Notes under the pieces: model-generated
Told to the model about the DNA's origin: nothing
The model's input: the letters and a program-made list of their open reading frames with translations, nothing else
Databases searched by the model: none
Shown: piece by piece, positions 21,801 to 37,266 of the stretch
Position numbering within the stretch: the stretch's first letter is position 1
How the letters are laid out: each line of letters begins with the position of its first letter
Translations under genes and position numbers: made by a program
NCBI RefSeq assembly: GCF_932526225.1
Contig: NC_064045.1
Coordinates: forward strand, 9,790,022-9,854,021
Direction of reading: 5' to 3'
Origin: Nematostella vectensis
Lineage: Eukaryota > Cnidaria > Anthozoa > Actiniaria > Edwardsiidae
Length of the DNA: 64,000 bases

Positions 21801-24800
21801 GGGATAGATCTCAAGGCGACTTATAAGGTACTACTCATTATTGGTGAAACTAGCAGTATAGATCTCAAGGCGACTTATAAGGAACTACTCATTATTGGTG
21901 AAACAAGCGGTATAGATCTCAAGGCGACTTATAAGGAACTACTCATTATTGGTAAAACAAGCGGGATAGATCTCAAGGCGACTTATAAGGTACTACTCAT
22001 TATTGGTAAAACAAGCGGGATAGATCTCAAGGCGACTTATAAGGAACTACTCATTATTGGTAAAACTAGCGGTATAGATCTCAAGGCGACTTATAAGGAA
22101 CTACTCATTATTGGTAAAACAAGCGGGATAGATCTCAAGGCGACTTATAAGGAACTACTCATTATTGGTAATTCAAGCGGTTCTCGAAAAAATACCGACG
22201 CCGAACTCGTAAAATTATCCAGCCGTATACACATGTAGCTGTTCAATAACCTCTATGTTGCCATGGTAACACTATAACACTTTGTTTCGGTGGCCACGGT
22301 AGCTCGCATCGCACTATAACACTTCGTATTGGTGGCAGCGGGAGCGCGCGTCACACTATAATCAGTTTCGTAAATGGTGGTGGTTTGTTTTCTCAACAGA
22401 AGTTCTATAGTCGTAAGCCTGACGGGCTGGCCGGTGCACTCAAGGATTTGGGGATACGGTTTGATGGTAGAGAACACTCAGGTATCGTCTTATTAAATGA
22501 GAGTAAGAGATGCGCTGAAATTTCTTTCATGTGCGTAAAGTATCATTTTATTGCTTTTACTGCGACATTTGGCACAGTGCTATGCTTGGTATTCAAGACT
22601 AGGACCGTTTTGTTTTTTAATACATTTTGTGGGTGCTGTATTTCTATACCTCTGGTGTCGTGTTACCCGGAATTTATTCATTTCACTAACTCTGACTCAA
22701 CCTTGCACCTGAAAAAAGAAAATAAACTTGAAACCCCAACACTCTTGCAGACGTCCTGGACTCGTCGCGCCAGCAGCGTTAGAAGCGTCCTGGACTAGTC
22801 ACGCCAGCAGCGTTAGAAGCGATTCGTCACGCTTCTAGGCGGCGCCTGCTCAAGCACCGGCTAGCGTGACGAGTCCAGAACGGATTCAAAGGAGACTCCC
22901 TTTTATTGAGCTGTCCAATGAATAGCACAAAGCACTTTGCGGAAAGCGACGGGCTCATCTATGTTTTTCCACGACAATGTCCGTTCCGTGTCGTGGCGCG
23001 GGCTCAAAGTACCTTTTATACCCTCACGATCAAACCTACCTCAACTACCAGAATGCAGCGCGCGCTTTTAAGCTTGCACCAAACGGAGGGCGCGCTGCAT
23101 GACGGTTACGTGAAGGTTTGCGTGACGCATGGTTTCCATGTTGAATGCGCGCATGCTTATAGCTGGAATGGCCTATTAATACCCATAGCAATTTTTCGGC
23201 CTTTCAATCAAAGGGACAAAGGTTTAGATTAGCCTCCACCGAAAGCGTCTCGAGTGGAAAAAGGCTTTTTTTTTTCGATTTCGGGCTTCCTGTGGTATAT
23301 TCAAGAAAGAGTGGCGGCTTGGGTTAGTAAAAAGAGGAACTAGCCACAGGAACCCCAATTCATAAAAAAATACTGAGTAAAAAACACTCGATATGCCGCG
23401 GAGGAGGCTTGGTTGAGATATCATTATGAGTTTCAAGGGTTAAATTGGGTTTTTCTTACCAGGCCTAGATGACGCGCGGAATACCGCTGCTCTGGCGTGG
23501 AGGATGGTGCGTGACGGATGCGTTATTAGCGTGACCAGCTCTTTAGACGCGGTGCGTATTACGTGACACAAGGTGCTGTCACGGTTAAGTAAGGCAAGTC
23601 TGTTTTAAAACAACATATCTGGGCGGTAAGCGTATCCTATTTGTGCGGTCCACTCTGCGAAACAACAATATGTATGGCTACTTTTTTAGAACAAAAACAG
23701 ATGCTGCATGTAAGAATTCGCCATTCTTACGTTGCGCGGAGGATTGGGTCGAGTTGATTGGCGAAAAAGCATGCTTGGACGATTTTAGGGGTGCAGTTCA
23801 CCATGGCGTTGATGTGATACTGAGCGTTTGTTTGAAAATGGTACATAGTTTTTGGCAAATCTGCTCCCGGAATATCTTCGTTAGCTAGATTCGAAACCGT
23901 TCAACGCCATGTTGCCTAAAATCAACCCAGAATGCTGTTCGCTTATCAATCTTACACGCAACGTAAAAATAGCTAATAGACATCCAATGCTTCATAACAT
24001 GTATAAAGTTGTATTGAGATACAGATCATAGTATCTAACCGCACGGAAATCTCACCATGCAATTTGGTGCACAAGCAACACACCATGCAACATGGTGTAC
24101 ATACGACAAACCATGCAACATGGTGTACATACAACAAACACACCATGCAACATGGTGTACATACAACACACCATGCAACATGGTGTACATACAACAAACA
24201 CACCATGCAACATTGTGTACATACAACACACCATGCAACATTGTGTACATACAACACACCATGCAACATGGTGTACATACGACAAACACACCATGCAACA
24301 TGGTGTACATACAACAAACACACCATGCAACATGGTGTACATACAACACACCATGCAACATGTTGTACATACAACAAACACACCATGCAACATGGTGTAC
24401 ATACAACAAACACACCATGCAACATTGTGTACATACAACACACCATGCAACATGGTGTACATACAACACACCATGCAACATGGTGTACATACAACACACC
24501 ATGCAACATGGTGTACATACAACACACCATGCAACATGGTGTACATACAACACACCATGCAACATGGTGTACATACAACACACCATGCAACATGGTGTAT
24601 ATACAACAAACACACCATGCAACATGGTGTACATACAACACACCATGCAACATGGTGTACATACAACAAACACACCATGCAACATTGTGTACATACAACA
24701 CACCATGCAACATGGTGTACATACAACACACCATGCAACATGGTGTACATACAACAAACACACCATGCAACATGGTGTACATACAACAAACACACCATGC

Positions 24801-27800
24801 AACATGGTGTACATACAACACACCATGCAACATGGTGTACATACAACAAACACACCATGCAACATTGTGTACATACAACACACCATGCAACATTGTGTAC
24901 ATACAACACACTATGCAACATGGTGTACATACAACACACCATGCAACATGGTGTACATACGACAAACCATGCAACATGGTGTACATACAACACACCATGC
25001 AACATGGTGTACATACGACAAACCATGCAACATGGTGTACATACAACACACCATGCAGCAAGATGTACATACAACACACCATGCAGCAAGATGTACATAC
25101 AACACACCATGCAACATGGTGTACATACAACACACCATGCAACATTGTGTACATACAACAAACACACCATGCAACATTGTGTACATACAACACACCATGC
25201 AACATAGTGTACATACAACACACCATGCAACATGGTGTACATAAAACACACTATGCAACATAGTGTACATACAACACACCACGCAACAGGGTGTACATAC
25301 AACACACCATGCAACATGGTGTACATACAACACACCATGCAACATGGTGTACATACAACACACCATGCAACATGGTGTACATACAACACACCATGCAGCA
25401 AGATGTACATACAACACACCATGCAACATGGTGTACATACAACACACCATGCAACATGGTGTACATACAACACACCATGCAACATGGTGTACATACAACA
25501 CACCATGCAACATGGTGTACATACAACACACCATGCAACATGGTGTACATACAACACATGCAACATGTTGTACATACAACACACCATGCAACATGGTGTA
25601 CATACAACACACCATGCAACATGGTGTACATACAACACACCATGCAACATGGTGTACATACAACACACCATGCAACATGGTGTACATACAACACATGCAA
25701 CATGTTGTACATACAACACACCATGCAACATGGTGTATATACAACAAACACACCATGCAACATGGTGTACATACAACACACCATGCAACATGGTGTACAT
25801 ACAACACACCATGCAACATGGTGTACATACAACAAACACACCATGCAACATTGTGTACATACAACACACCATGCAACATGGTGTACATACAACACACCAT
25901 GCAACATGGTGTACATACAACAAACACACCATGCAACATGGTGTACATACAACACACCATGCAACATGGTGTACATACAACACACCATGCAACATGGTGT
26001 ACATACAACACACCATGCAACATGGTGTACATACAACAAACACACCATGCAACATTGTGTACATACAACACACCATGCAACATGGTGTACATACAACAAA
26101 CACACCATGCAACATGGTGTACATACAACAAACACACCATGCAACATGGTGTACATACAACAAACACACCATGCAACATTGTGTACATACAACACACCAT
26201 GCAACATTGTGTACATACAACACACTATGCAACATGGTGTACATACAACACACCATGCAACATGGTGTACATACAACACACCATGCAACATGGTGTACAT
26301 ACGACAAACCATGCAACATGGTGTACATACAACACAGCATGCAACATGGTGTACATACGACAAACCATGCAACATGGTGTACATACAACACACCATGCAG
26401 CAAGATGTACATACAACACACCATGCAGCAAGATGTACATACAACACACCATGCAACATGGTGTACATACAACACACCATGCAACATGGTGTACATACAA
26501 CAAACACACCATGCAACATTGTGTACATACAACACACCATGCAACATGGTGTACATACAACACACCATGCAACATGGTGTACATACAACAAACACACCAT
26601 GCAACATTGTGTACATACAACACACCATGCAACATTGTGTACATACAGCACACTATGCAACATGGTGTACATACAACACACCATGCAACATGGTGTACAT
26701 ACGACAAACCATGCAACATGGTGTACATACAACACACCATGCAACATTGTGTACATACAACACACCATGCAACATGGTGTACATACAACACACCATGCAA
26801 CATGGTGTACATACAACACACCATGCAGCATGGTGTACATACAACAAACACACCATGCAACATTGTGTACATACAACACACCATGCAACATGGTGTACAT
26901 ACAACACACCATGCAACATGGTGTACATACGACAAACCATGCAACATGGTGTACATACAACACACCATGCAGCATGGTGTACATACAACAAACACACCAT
27001 GCAGCATGGTGTACATCCAACACACCATGCAACATGGTGTACATACAACACACCATGCAACATGGTGTACATACAACACACCATGCAACATGGTGTACAT
27101 ACAACAAACACACCATGCAGCATGGTGTACATCCAACACACCATGCAACATGGTGTACATACAACACACCATGCAACATGGTGTACATACAACACACCAT
27201 GCAACATGGTGTACATACAACACACCATGCAACATGGTGTACATACAACAAACACACCATGCAACATGGTGTACATACAACACACCATGCAACATGGTGT
27301 ACATACAACACACCACGCAACATGGTGTATATACAACAAACACACCATGCAACATTGTGTACATACAACACACCATGCAACATGGTGTACATACAACACA
27401 CCATGCAACATGGTGTACATACAACACACCATGCAACATGGTGTTTATACAACAAACACACCATGCAACATGGTGTACATACAACAAACACACCATGCAA
27501 CATGGTGTACATACAACACACCATGCAACATGGTGTACATACAACACACCATGCAACATTGTGTACATACAACACACCATGCAACATGGTGTACATACAA
27601 CACACCATGCAACATGGTGTACATACAACACACCATGCAACATGGTGTACATACAACACATGCAACATGTTGTACATACAACACACCATGCAACATGGTG
27701 TATATACAACACACCATGCAACATGGTGTACATACAACACACCATGCAACATGGTGTACATACATGCAACATGGTGTACATACAACACACCATGCAACAT

Positions 27801-30800
27801 GGTGTACATACAACACATGCAACATGTTGTACATACAACACACCATGCAACATGGTGTACATACAACACACCATGCAACATGGTGTACATACAACACACC
27901 ATGCAACATGGTGTACATACAACACACCATGCAACATGGTGTACATACAACACATGCAACATGTTGTACATACAACACACCATGCAACATGGTGTATATA
28001 CAACAAACACACCATGCAACATGGTGTACATACAACACACCATGCAACATGGTGTACATACAACACACCATGCAACATGGTGTACATACAACAAACACAC
28101 CATGCAACATTGTGTACATACAACACACCATGCAACATGGTGTACATACAACACACCATGCAACATGGTGTACATACAACAAACACACCATGCAACATGG
28201 TGTACATACAACACACCATGCAACATGGTGTACATACAACACACCATGCAACATGGTGTACATACAACACACCATGCAACATGGTGTACATACAACACAC
28301 CATGCAACATGGTGTACATACAACAAACACACCATGCAACATTGTGTACATACAACACACCATGCAACATCGTGTACATACAACACACCATGCAACATGG
28401 TGTACATACAACAAACACACCATGCAACATGGTGTACATACAACAAACACACCATGCAACATGGTGTACATACAACACACCATGCAACATGGTGTACATA
28501 CAACAAACACACCATGCAACATTGTGTACATACAACACACCATGCAACATTGTGTACATACAACACACTATGCAACATGGTGTACATACAACACACCATG
28601 CAACATGGTGTACATACAACACACCATGCAACATGGTGTACATACGACAAACCATGCAACATGGTGTACATACAACACAGCATGCAACATGGTGTACATA
28701 CGACAAACCATGCAACATGGTGTACATACAACACACCATGCAGCAAGATGTACATACAACACACCATGCAGCAAGATGTACATACAACACACCATGCAAC
28801 ATGGTGTACATACAACACACCATGCAACATGGTGTACATACAACAAACACACCATGCAACATTGTGTACATACAACACACCATGCAACATGGTGTACATA
28901 CAACACACCATGCAACATGGTGTACATACAACAAACACACCATGCAACATTGTGTACATACAACACACCATGCAACATTGTGTACATACAGCACACTATG
29001 CAACATGGTGTACATACAACACACCATGCAACATGGTGTACATACAACACACCATGCAACATGGTGTACATACAACACACCATGCAACATGGTGTACATA
29101 CAACAAACACACCATGCAACATTGTGTACATACAACACACCATGCAACATGGTGTACATACAACACACCATGCAACATGGTGTACATACGACAAACCATG
29201 CAACATGGTGTACATACAACACACCATGCAGCATGGTGTACATACAACAAACACACCATGCAACATTGTGTACATACAACACACCATGCAACATTGTGTA
29301 CATACAACACACTATGCAACATGGTGTACATACAACACACCATGCAACATGGTGTACATACAACACACCATGCAACATGGTGTACATACGACAAACCATG
29401 CAACATGGTGTACATACAACACAGCATGCAACATGGTGTACATACGACAAACCATGCAACATGGTGTACATACAACACACCATGCAGCAAGATGTACATA
29501 CAACACACCATGCAGCAAGATGTACATACAACACACCATGCAACATGGTGTACATACAACACACCATGCAACATGGTGTACATACAACAAACACACCATG
29601 CAACATTGTGTACATACAACACACCATGCAACATGGTGTACATACAACACACCATGCAACATGGTGTACATACAACAAACACACCATGCAACATTGTGTA
29701 CATACAACACACCATGCAACATTGTGTACATACAGCACACTATGCAACATGGTGTACATACAACACACCATGCAACATGGTGTACATACGACAAACCATG
29801 CAACATGGTGTACATACAACACACCATGCAACATTGTGTACATACAACACACCATGCAACATGGTGTACATACAACACACCATGCAACATGGTGTACATA
29901 CAACACACCATGCAACATGGTGTACATACAACAAACACACCATGCAACATTGTGTACATACAACACACCATGCAACATGGTGTACATACAACACACCATG
30001 CAACATGGTGTACATACGACAAACCATGCAACATGGTGTACATACAACACACCATGCAGCATGGTGTACATACAACAAACACACCATGCAGCATGGTGTA
30101 CATCCAACACACCATGCAACATGGTGTACATACAACACACCATGCAACATGGTGTACATACAACACACCATGCAACATGGTGTACATACAACAAACACAC
30201 CATGCAGCATGGTGTACATCCAACACACCATGCAACATGGTGTACATACAACACACCATGCAACATGGTGTACATACAACACACCATGCAACATGGTGTA
30301 CATACAACACACCATGCAACATGGTGTACATACAACAAACACACCATGCAACATGGTGTACATACAACACACCATGCAACATGGTGTACATACAACACAC
30401 CACGCAACATGGTGTATATACAACAAACACACCATGCAACATTGTGTACATACAACACACCATGCAACATGGTGTACATACAACACACCATGCAACATGG
30501 TGTACATACAACACACCATGCAACATGGTGTTTATACAACAAACACACCATGCAACATGGTGTACATACAACAAACACACCATGCAACATGGTGTACATA
30601 CAACACACCATGCAACATGGTGTACATACAACACACCATGCAACATTGTGTACATACAACACACCATGCAACATGGTGTACATACAACACACCATGCAAC
30701 ATGGTGTACATACAACACACCATGCAACATGGTGTACATACAACACATGCAACATGTTGTACATACAACACACCATGCAACATGGTGTATATACAACACA

Positions 30801-33800
30801 CCATGCAACATGGTGTACATACAACACACCATGCAACATGGTGTACATACATGCAACATGGTGTACATACAACACACCATGCAACATGGTGTACATACAA
30901 CACATGCAACATGTTGTACATACAACACACCATGCAACATGGTGTACATACAACACACCATGCAACATGGTGTACATACAACACACCATGCAACATGGTG
31001 TACATACAACACACCATGCAACATGGTGTACATACAACACATGCAACATGTTGTACATACAACACACCATGCAACATGGTGTATATACAACAAACACACC
31101 ATGCAACATGGTGTACATACAACACACCATGCAACATGGTGTACATACAACACACCATGCAACATGGTGTACATACAACAAACACACCATGCAACATTGT
31201 GTACATACAACACACCATGCAACATGGTGTACATACAACACACCATGCAACATGGTGTACATACAACAAACACACCATGCAACATGGTGTACATACAACA
31301 CACCATGCAACATGGTGTACATACAACACACCATGCAACATGGTGTACATACAACACACCATGCAACATGGTGTACATACAACACACCATGCAACATGGT
31401 GTACATACAACAAACACACCATGCAACATTGTGTACATACAACACACCATGCAACATCGTGTACATACAACACACCATGCAACATGGTGTACATACAACA
31501 AACACACCATGCAACATGGTGTACATACAACAAACACACCATGCAACATGGTGTACATACAACACACCATGCAACATGGTGTACATACAACAAACACACC
31601 ATGCAACATTGTGTACATACAACACACCATGCAACATTGTGTACATACAACACACTATGCAACATGGTGTACATACAACACACCATGCAACATGGTGTAC
31701 ATACAACACACCATGCAACATGGTGTACATACGACAAACCATGCAACATGGTGTACATACAACACAGCATGCAACATGGTGTACATACGACAAACCATGC
31801 AACATGGTGTACATACAACACACCATGCAGCAAGATGTACATACAACACACCATGCAGCAAGATGTACATACAACACACCATGCAACATGGTGTACATAC
31901 AACACACCATGCAACATGGTGTACATACAACAAACACACCATGCAACATTGTGTACATACAACACACCATGCAACATGGTGTACATACAACACACCATGC
32001 AACATGGTGTACATACAACAAACACACCATGCAACATTGTGTACATACAACACACCATGCAACATTGTGTACATACAGCACACTATGCAACATGGTGTAC
32101 ATACAACACACCATGCAACATGGTGTACATACAACACACCATGCAACATGGTGTACATACAACACACCATGCAACATGGTGTACATACAACAAACACACC
32201 ATGCAACATTGTGTACATACAACACACCATGCAACATGGTGTACATACAACACACCATGCAACATGGTGTACATACGACAAACCATGCAACATGGTGTAC
32301 ATACAACACACCATGCAGCATGGTGTACATACAACAAACACACCATGCAGCATGGTGTACATCCAACACACCATGCAACATGGTGTACATACAACACACC
32401 ATGCAACATGGTGTACATACAACACACCATGCAACATGGTGTACATACAACAAACACACCATGCAGCATGGTGTACATCCAACACACCATGCAACATGGT
32501 GTACATACAACACACCATGCAACATGGTGTACATACAACACACCATGCAACATGGTGTACATACAACACACCATGCAACATGGTGTACATACAACACACC
32601 ATGCAACATGGTGTACATACAACAAACACACCATGCAACATGGTGTACATACAACACACCATGCAACATGGTGTACATACAACAAACCACGCAACATGGT
32701 GTATATACAACAAACACACCATGCAACATTGTGTACATACAACACACCATGCAACATGGTGTACATACAACACACCATGCAACATGGTGTACATACAACA
32801 CACCATGCAACATGGTGTACATACAACAAACACACCATGCAACATGGTGTACATACAACAAACACACCATGCAACATGGTGTACATACAACACACCATGC
32901 AACATGGTGTACATACAACACACCATGCAACATGGTGTACATACAACACACCATGCAACATTGTGTACATACAACACACCACGCAACAGGGTGTACATAC
33001 AACACACCATGCAACATGGTGTACATACAACACACCATGCAACATGGTGTACATACAACACACCATGCAACATGGTGTACATACAACACACCATGCAACA
33101 TGGTGTACATACAACACACCATGCAACATGGTGTACATACAGCACACTATGCAACATGGTGTACATACAACACACCATGCAACATGGTGTACATACGACA
33201 AACCATGCAACATGGTGTACATACAACACACCATGCAACATTGTGTACATACAACACACCATGCAACATGGTGTACATACAACACACCATGCAACATGGT
33301 GTACATACAACACACCATGCAACATGGTGTACATACAACAAACACACCATGCAACATTGTGTACATACAACACACCATGCAACATGGTGTACATACAACA
33401 CACCATGCAACATGGTGTACATACGACAAACCATGCAACATGGTGTACATACAACACACCATGCAGCATGGTGTACATACAACAAACACACCATGCAGCA
33501 TGGTGTACATCCAACACACCATGCAACATGGTGTACATACAACACACCATGCAACATGGTGTACATACAACACACCATGCAACATGGTGTACATACAACA
33601 AACACACCATGCAGCATGGTGTACATCCAACACACCATGCAACATGGTGTACATACAACACACCATGCAACATGGTGTACATACAACACACCATGCAACA
33701 TGGTGTACATACAACACACCATGCAACATGGTGTACATACAACAAACACACCATGCAACATGGTGTACATACAACACACCATGCAACATGGTGTACATAC

Positions 33801-36800
33801 AACACACCACGCAACATGGTGTATATACAACAAACACACCATGCAACATTGTGTACATACAACACACCATGCAACATGGTGTACATACAACACACCATGC
33901 AACATGGTGTACATACAACACACCATGCAACATGGTGTTTATACAACAAACACACCATGCAACATGGTGTACATACAACAAACACACCATGCAACATGGT
34001 GTACATACAACACACCATGCAACATGGTGTACATACAACACACCATGCAACATTGTGTACATACAACACACCATGCAACATGGTGTACATACAACACACC
34101 ATGCAACATGGTGTACATACAACACACCATGCAACATGGTGTACATACAACACATGCAACATGTTGTACATACAACACACCATGCAACATGGTGTATATA
34201 CAACACACCATGCAACATGGTGTACATACAACACACCATGCAACATGGTGTACATACATGCAACATGGTGTACATACAACACACCATGCAACATGGTGTA
34301 CATACAACACATGCAACATGTTGTACATACAACACACCATGCAACATGGTGTACATACAACACACCATGCAACATGGTGTACATACAACACACCATGCAA
34401 CATGGTGTACATACAACACACCATGCAACATGGTGTACATACAACACATGCAACATGTTGTACATACAACACACCATGCAACATGGTGTATATACAACAA
34501 ACACACCATGCAACATGGTGTACATACAACACACCATGCAACATGGTGTACATACAACACACCATGCAACATGGTGTACATACAACAAACACACCATGCA
34601 ACATTGTGTACATACAACACACCATGCAACATGGTGTACATACAACACACCATGCAACATGGTGTACATACAACAAACACACCATGCAACATGGTGTACA
34701 TACAACACACCATGCAACATGGTGTACATACAACACACCATGCAACATGGTGTACATACAACACACCATGCAACATGGTGTACATACAACACACCATGCA
34801 ACATGGTGTACATACAACAAACACACCATGCAACATTGTGTACATACAACACACCATGCAACATCGTGTACATACAACACACCATGCAACATGGTGTACA
34901 TACAACAAACACACCATGCAACATGGTGTACATACAACAAACACACCATGCAACATGGTGTACATACAACACACCATGCAACATGGTGTACATACAACAA
35001 ACACACCATGCAACATTGTGTACATACAACACACCATGCAACATTGTGTACATACAACACACTATGCAACATGGTGTACATACAACACACCATGCAACAT
35101 GGTGTACATACAACACACCATGCAACATGGTGTACATACGACAAACCATGCAACATGGTGTACATACAACACAGCATGCAACATGGTGTACATACGACAA
35201 ACCATGCAACATGGTGTACATACAACACACCATGCAGCAAGATGTACATACAACACACCATGCAGCAAGATGTACATACAACACACCATGCAACATGGTG
35301 TACATACAACACACCATGCAACATGGTGTACATACAACAAACACACCATGCAACATTGTGTACATACAACACACCATGCAACATGGTGTACATACAACAC
35401 ACCATGCAACATGGTGTACATACAACAAACACACCATGCAACATTGTGTACATACAACACACCATGCAACATTGTGTACATACAGCACACTATGCAACAT
35501 GGTGTACATACAACACACCATGCAACATGGTGTACATACAACACACCATGCAACATGGTGTACATACAACACACCATGCAACATGGTGTACATACAACAA
35601 ACACACCATGCAACATTGTGTACATACAACACACCATGCAACATGGTGTACATACAACACACCATGCAACATGGTGTACATACGACAAACCATGCAACAT
35701 GGTGTACATACAACACACCATGCAGCATGGTGTACATACAACAAACACACCATGCAGCATGGTGTACATCCAACACACCATGCAACATGGTGTACATACA
35801 ACACACCATGCAACATGGTGTACATACAACACACCATGCAACATGGTGTACATACAACAAACACACCATGCAGCATGGTGTACATCCAACACACCATGCA
35901 ACATGGTGTACATACAACACACCATGCAACATGGTGTACATACAACACACCATGCAACATGGTGTACATACAACACACCATGCAACATGGTGTACATACA
36001 ACACACCATGCAACATGGTGTACATACAACAAACACACCATGCAACATGGTGTACATACAACACACCATGCAACATGGTGTACATACAACAAACCACGCA
36101 ACATGGTGTATATACAACAAACACACCATGCAACATTGTGTACATACAACACACCATGCAACATGGTGTACATACAACACACCATGCAACATGGTGTACA
36201 TACAACACACCATGCAACATGGTGTACATACAACAAACACACCATGCAACATGGTGTACATACAACAAACACACCATGCAACATGGTGTACATACAACAC
36301 ACCATGCAACATGGTGTACATACAACACACCATGCAACATGGTGTACATACAACACACCATGCAACATTGTGTACATACAACACACCACGCAACAGGGTG
36401 TACATACAACACACCATGCAACATGGTGTACATACAACACACCATGCAACATGGTGTACATACAACACACCATGCAACATGGTGTACATACAACACACCA
36501 TGCAACATGGTGTACATACAACACACCATGCAACATGGTGTATATACAACACACCATGCAACATGGTGTACATACAACACACCATGCAACATGGTGTACA
36601 TACAACACACCATGCAACATTGTGTACATACAACACACCATGCAACATGGTGTACATACAACACACCATGCAATATGGGGTACATACAACACACTATACA
36701 ATATTATGTAAATACAGAAAAAAATATTTTTAGGACCCAAAATGGCGTTTGCAACTTTAAACGCAATTGGCGGTTTTCGATCGTGCTTTAAACCGTTGTA

Positions 36801-37203
36801 GAGGCCGAGAGAGTTGAGTGATTGGGATAGAAAAAAAATATTTTCTAAACAACGACTTGAAAGCGAGTTAGGGCCAGAGCCGACCAGCAAATCATTTTTA
36901 ACAAGTGGTTTGAACAACTACAATTACTAAACGATTAAAAGTGAAGACAGAAAGGCAAGCAGAAAACTAATTACTTAATCCTCGTACGAAGTACAGAGCT
37001 TGATTGTGTTCTAAGACGTCAAGTGAATAACGCAACGCTATGGAGCGAGTGAATAATGGGGATGACGTTATCTACAATCTCGTGGATACCGCAAATAAAT
37101 TTATATTTTTATAACACTGCCGCATCGATACTCCAATAATAATTGTATTGATATTCTTTTTTTTTTTCATTCATTCATCCATTCATTATTTATTTATTTA
37201 CCT

Positions 37204-37266
<63 letters not shown>

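Noticed and set aside
24049..36716. Satellite as a CRISPR array
   Set aside because: There are no unique spacers; unit and interunit sequence repeat together, and the surroundings are eukaryotic.
25232..36791. Three plus-strand open frames of about 3,800 codons and several minus-strand frames up to about 2,600 codons
   Set aside because: They are the satellite read in every frame; the same nine-residue peptide set recurs in all frames, and the array lies inside an intron of a gene whose phases match across it.
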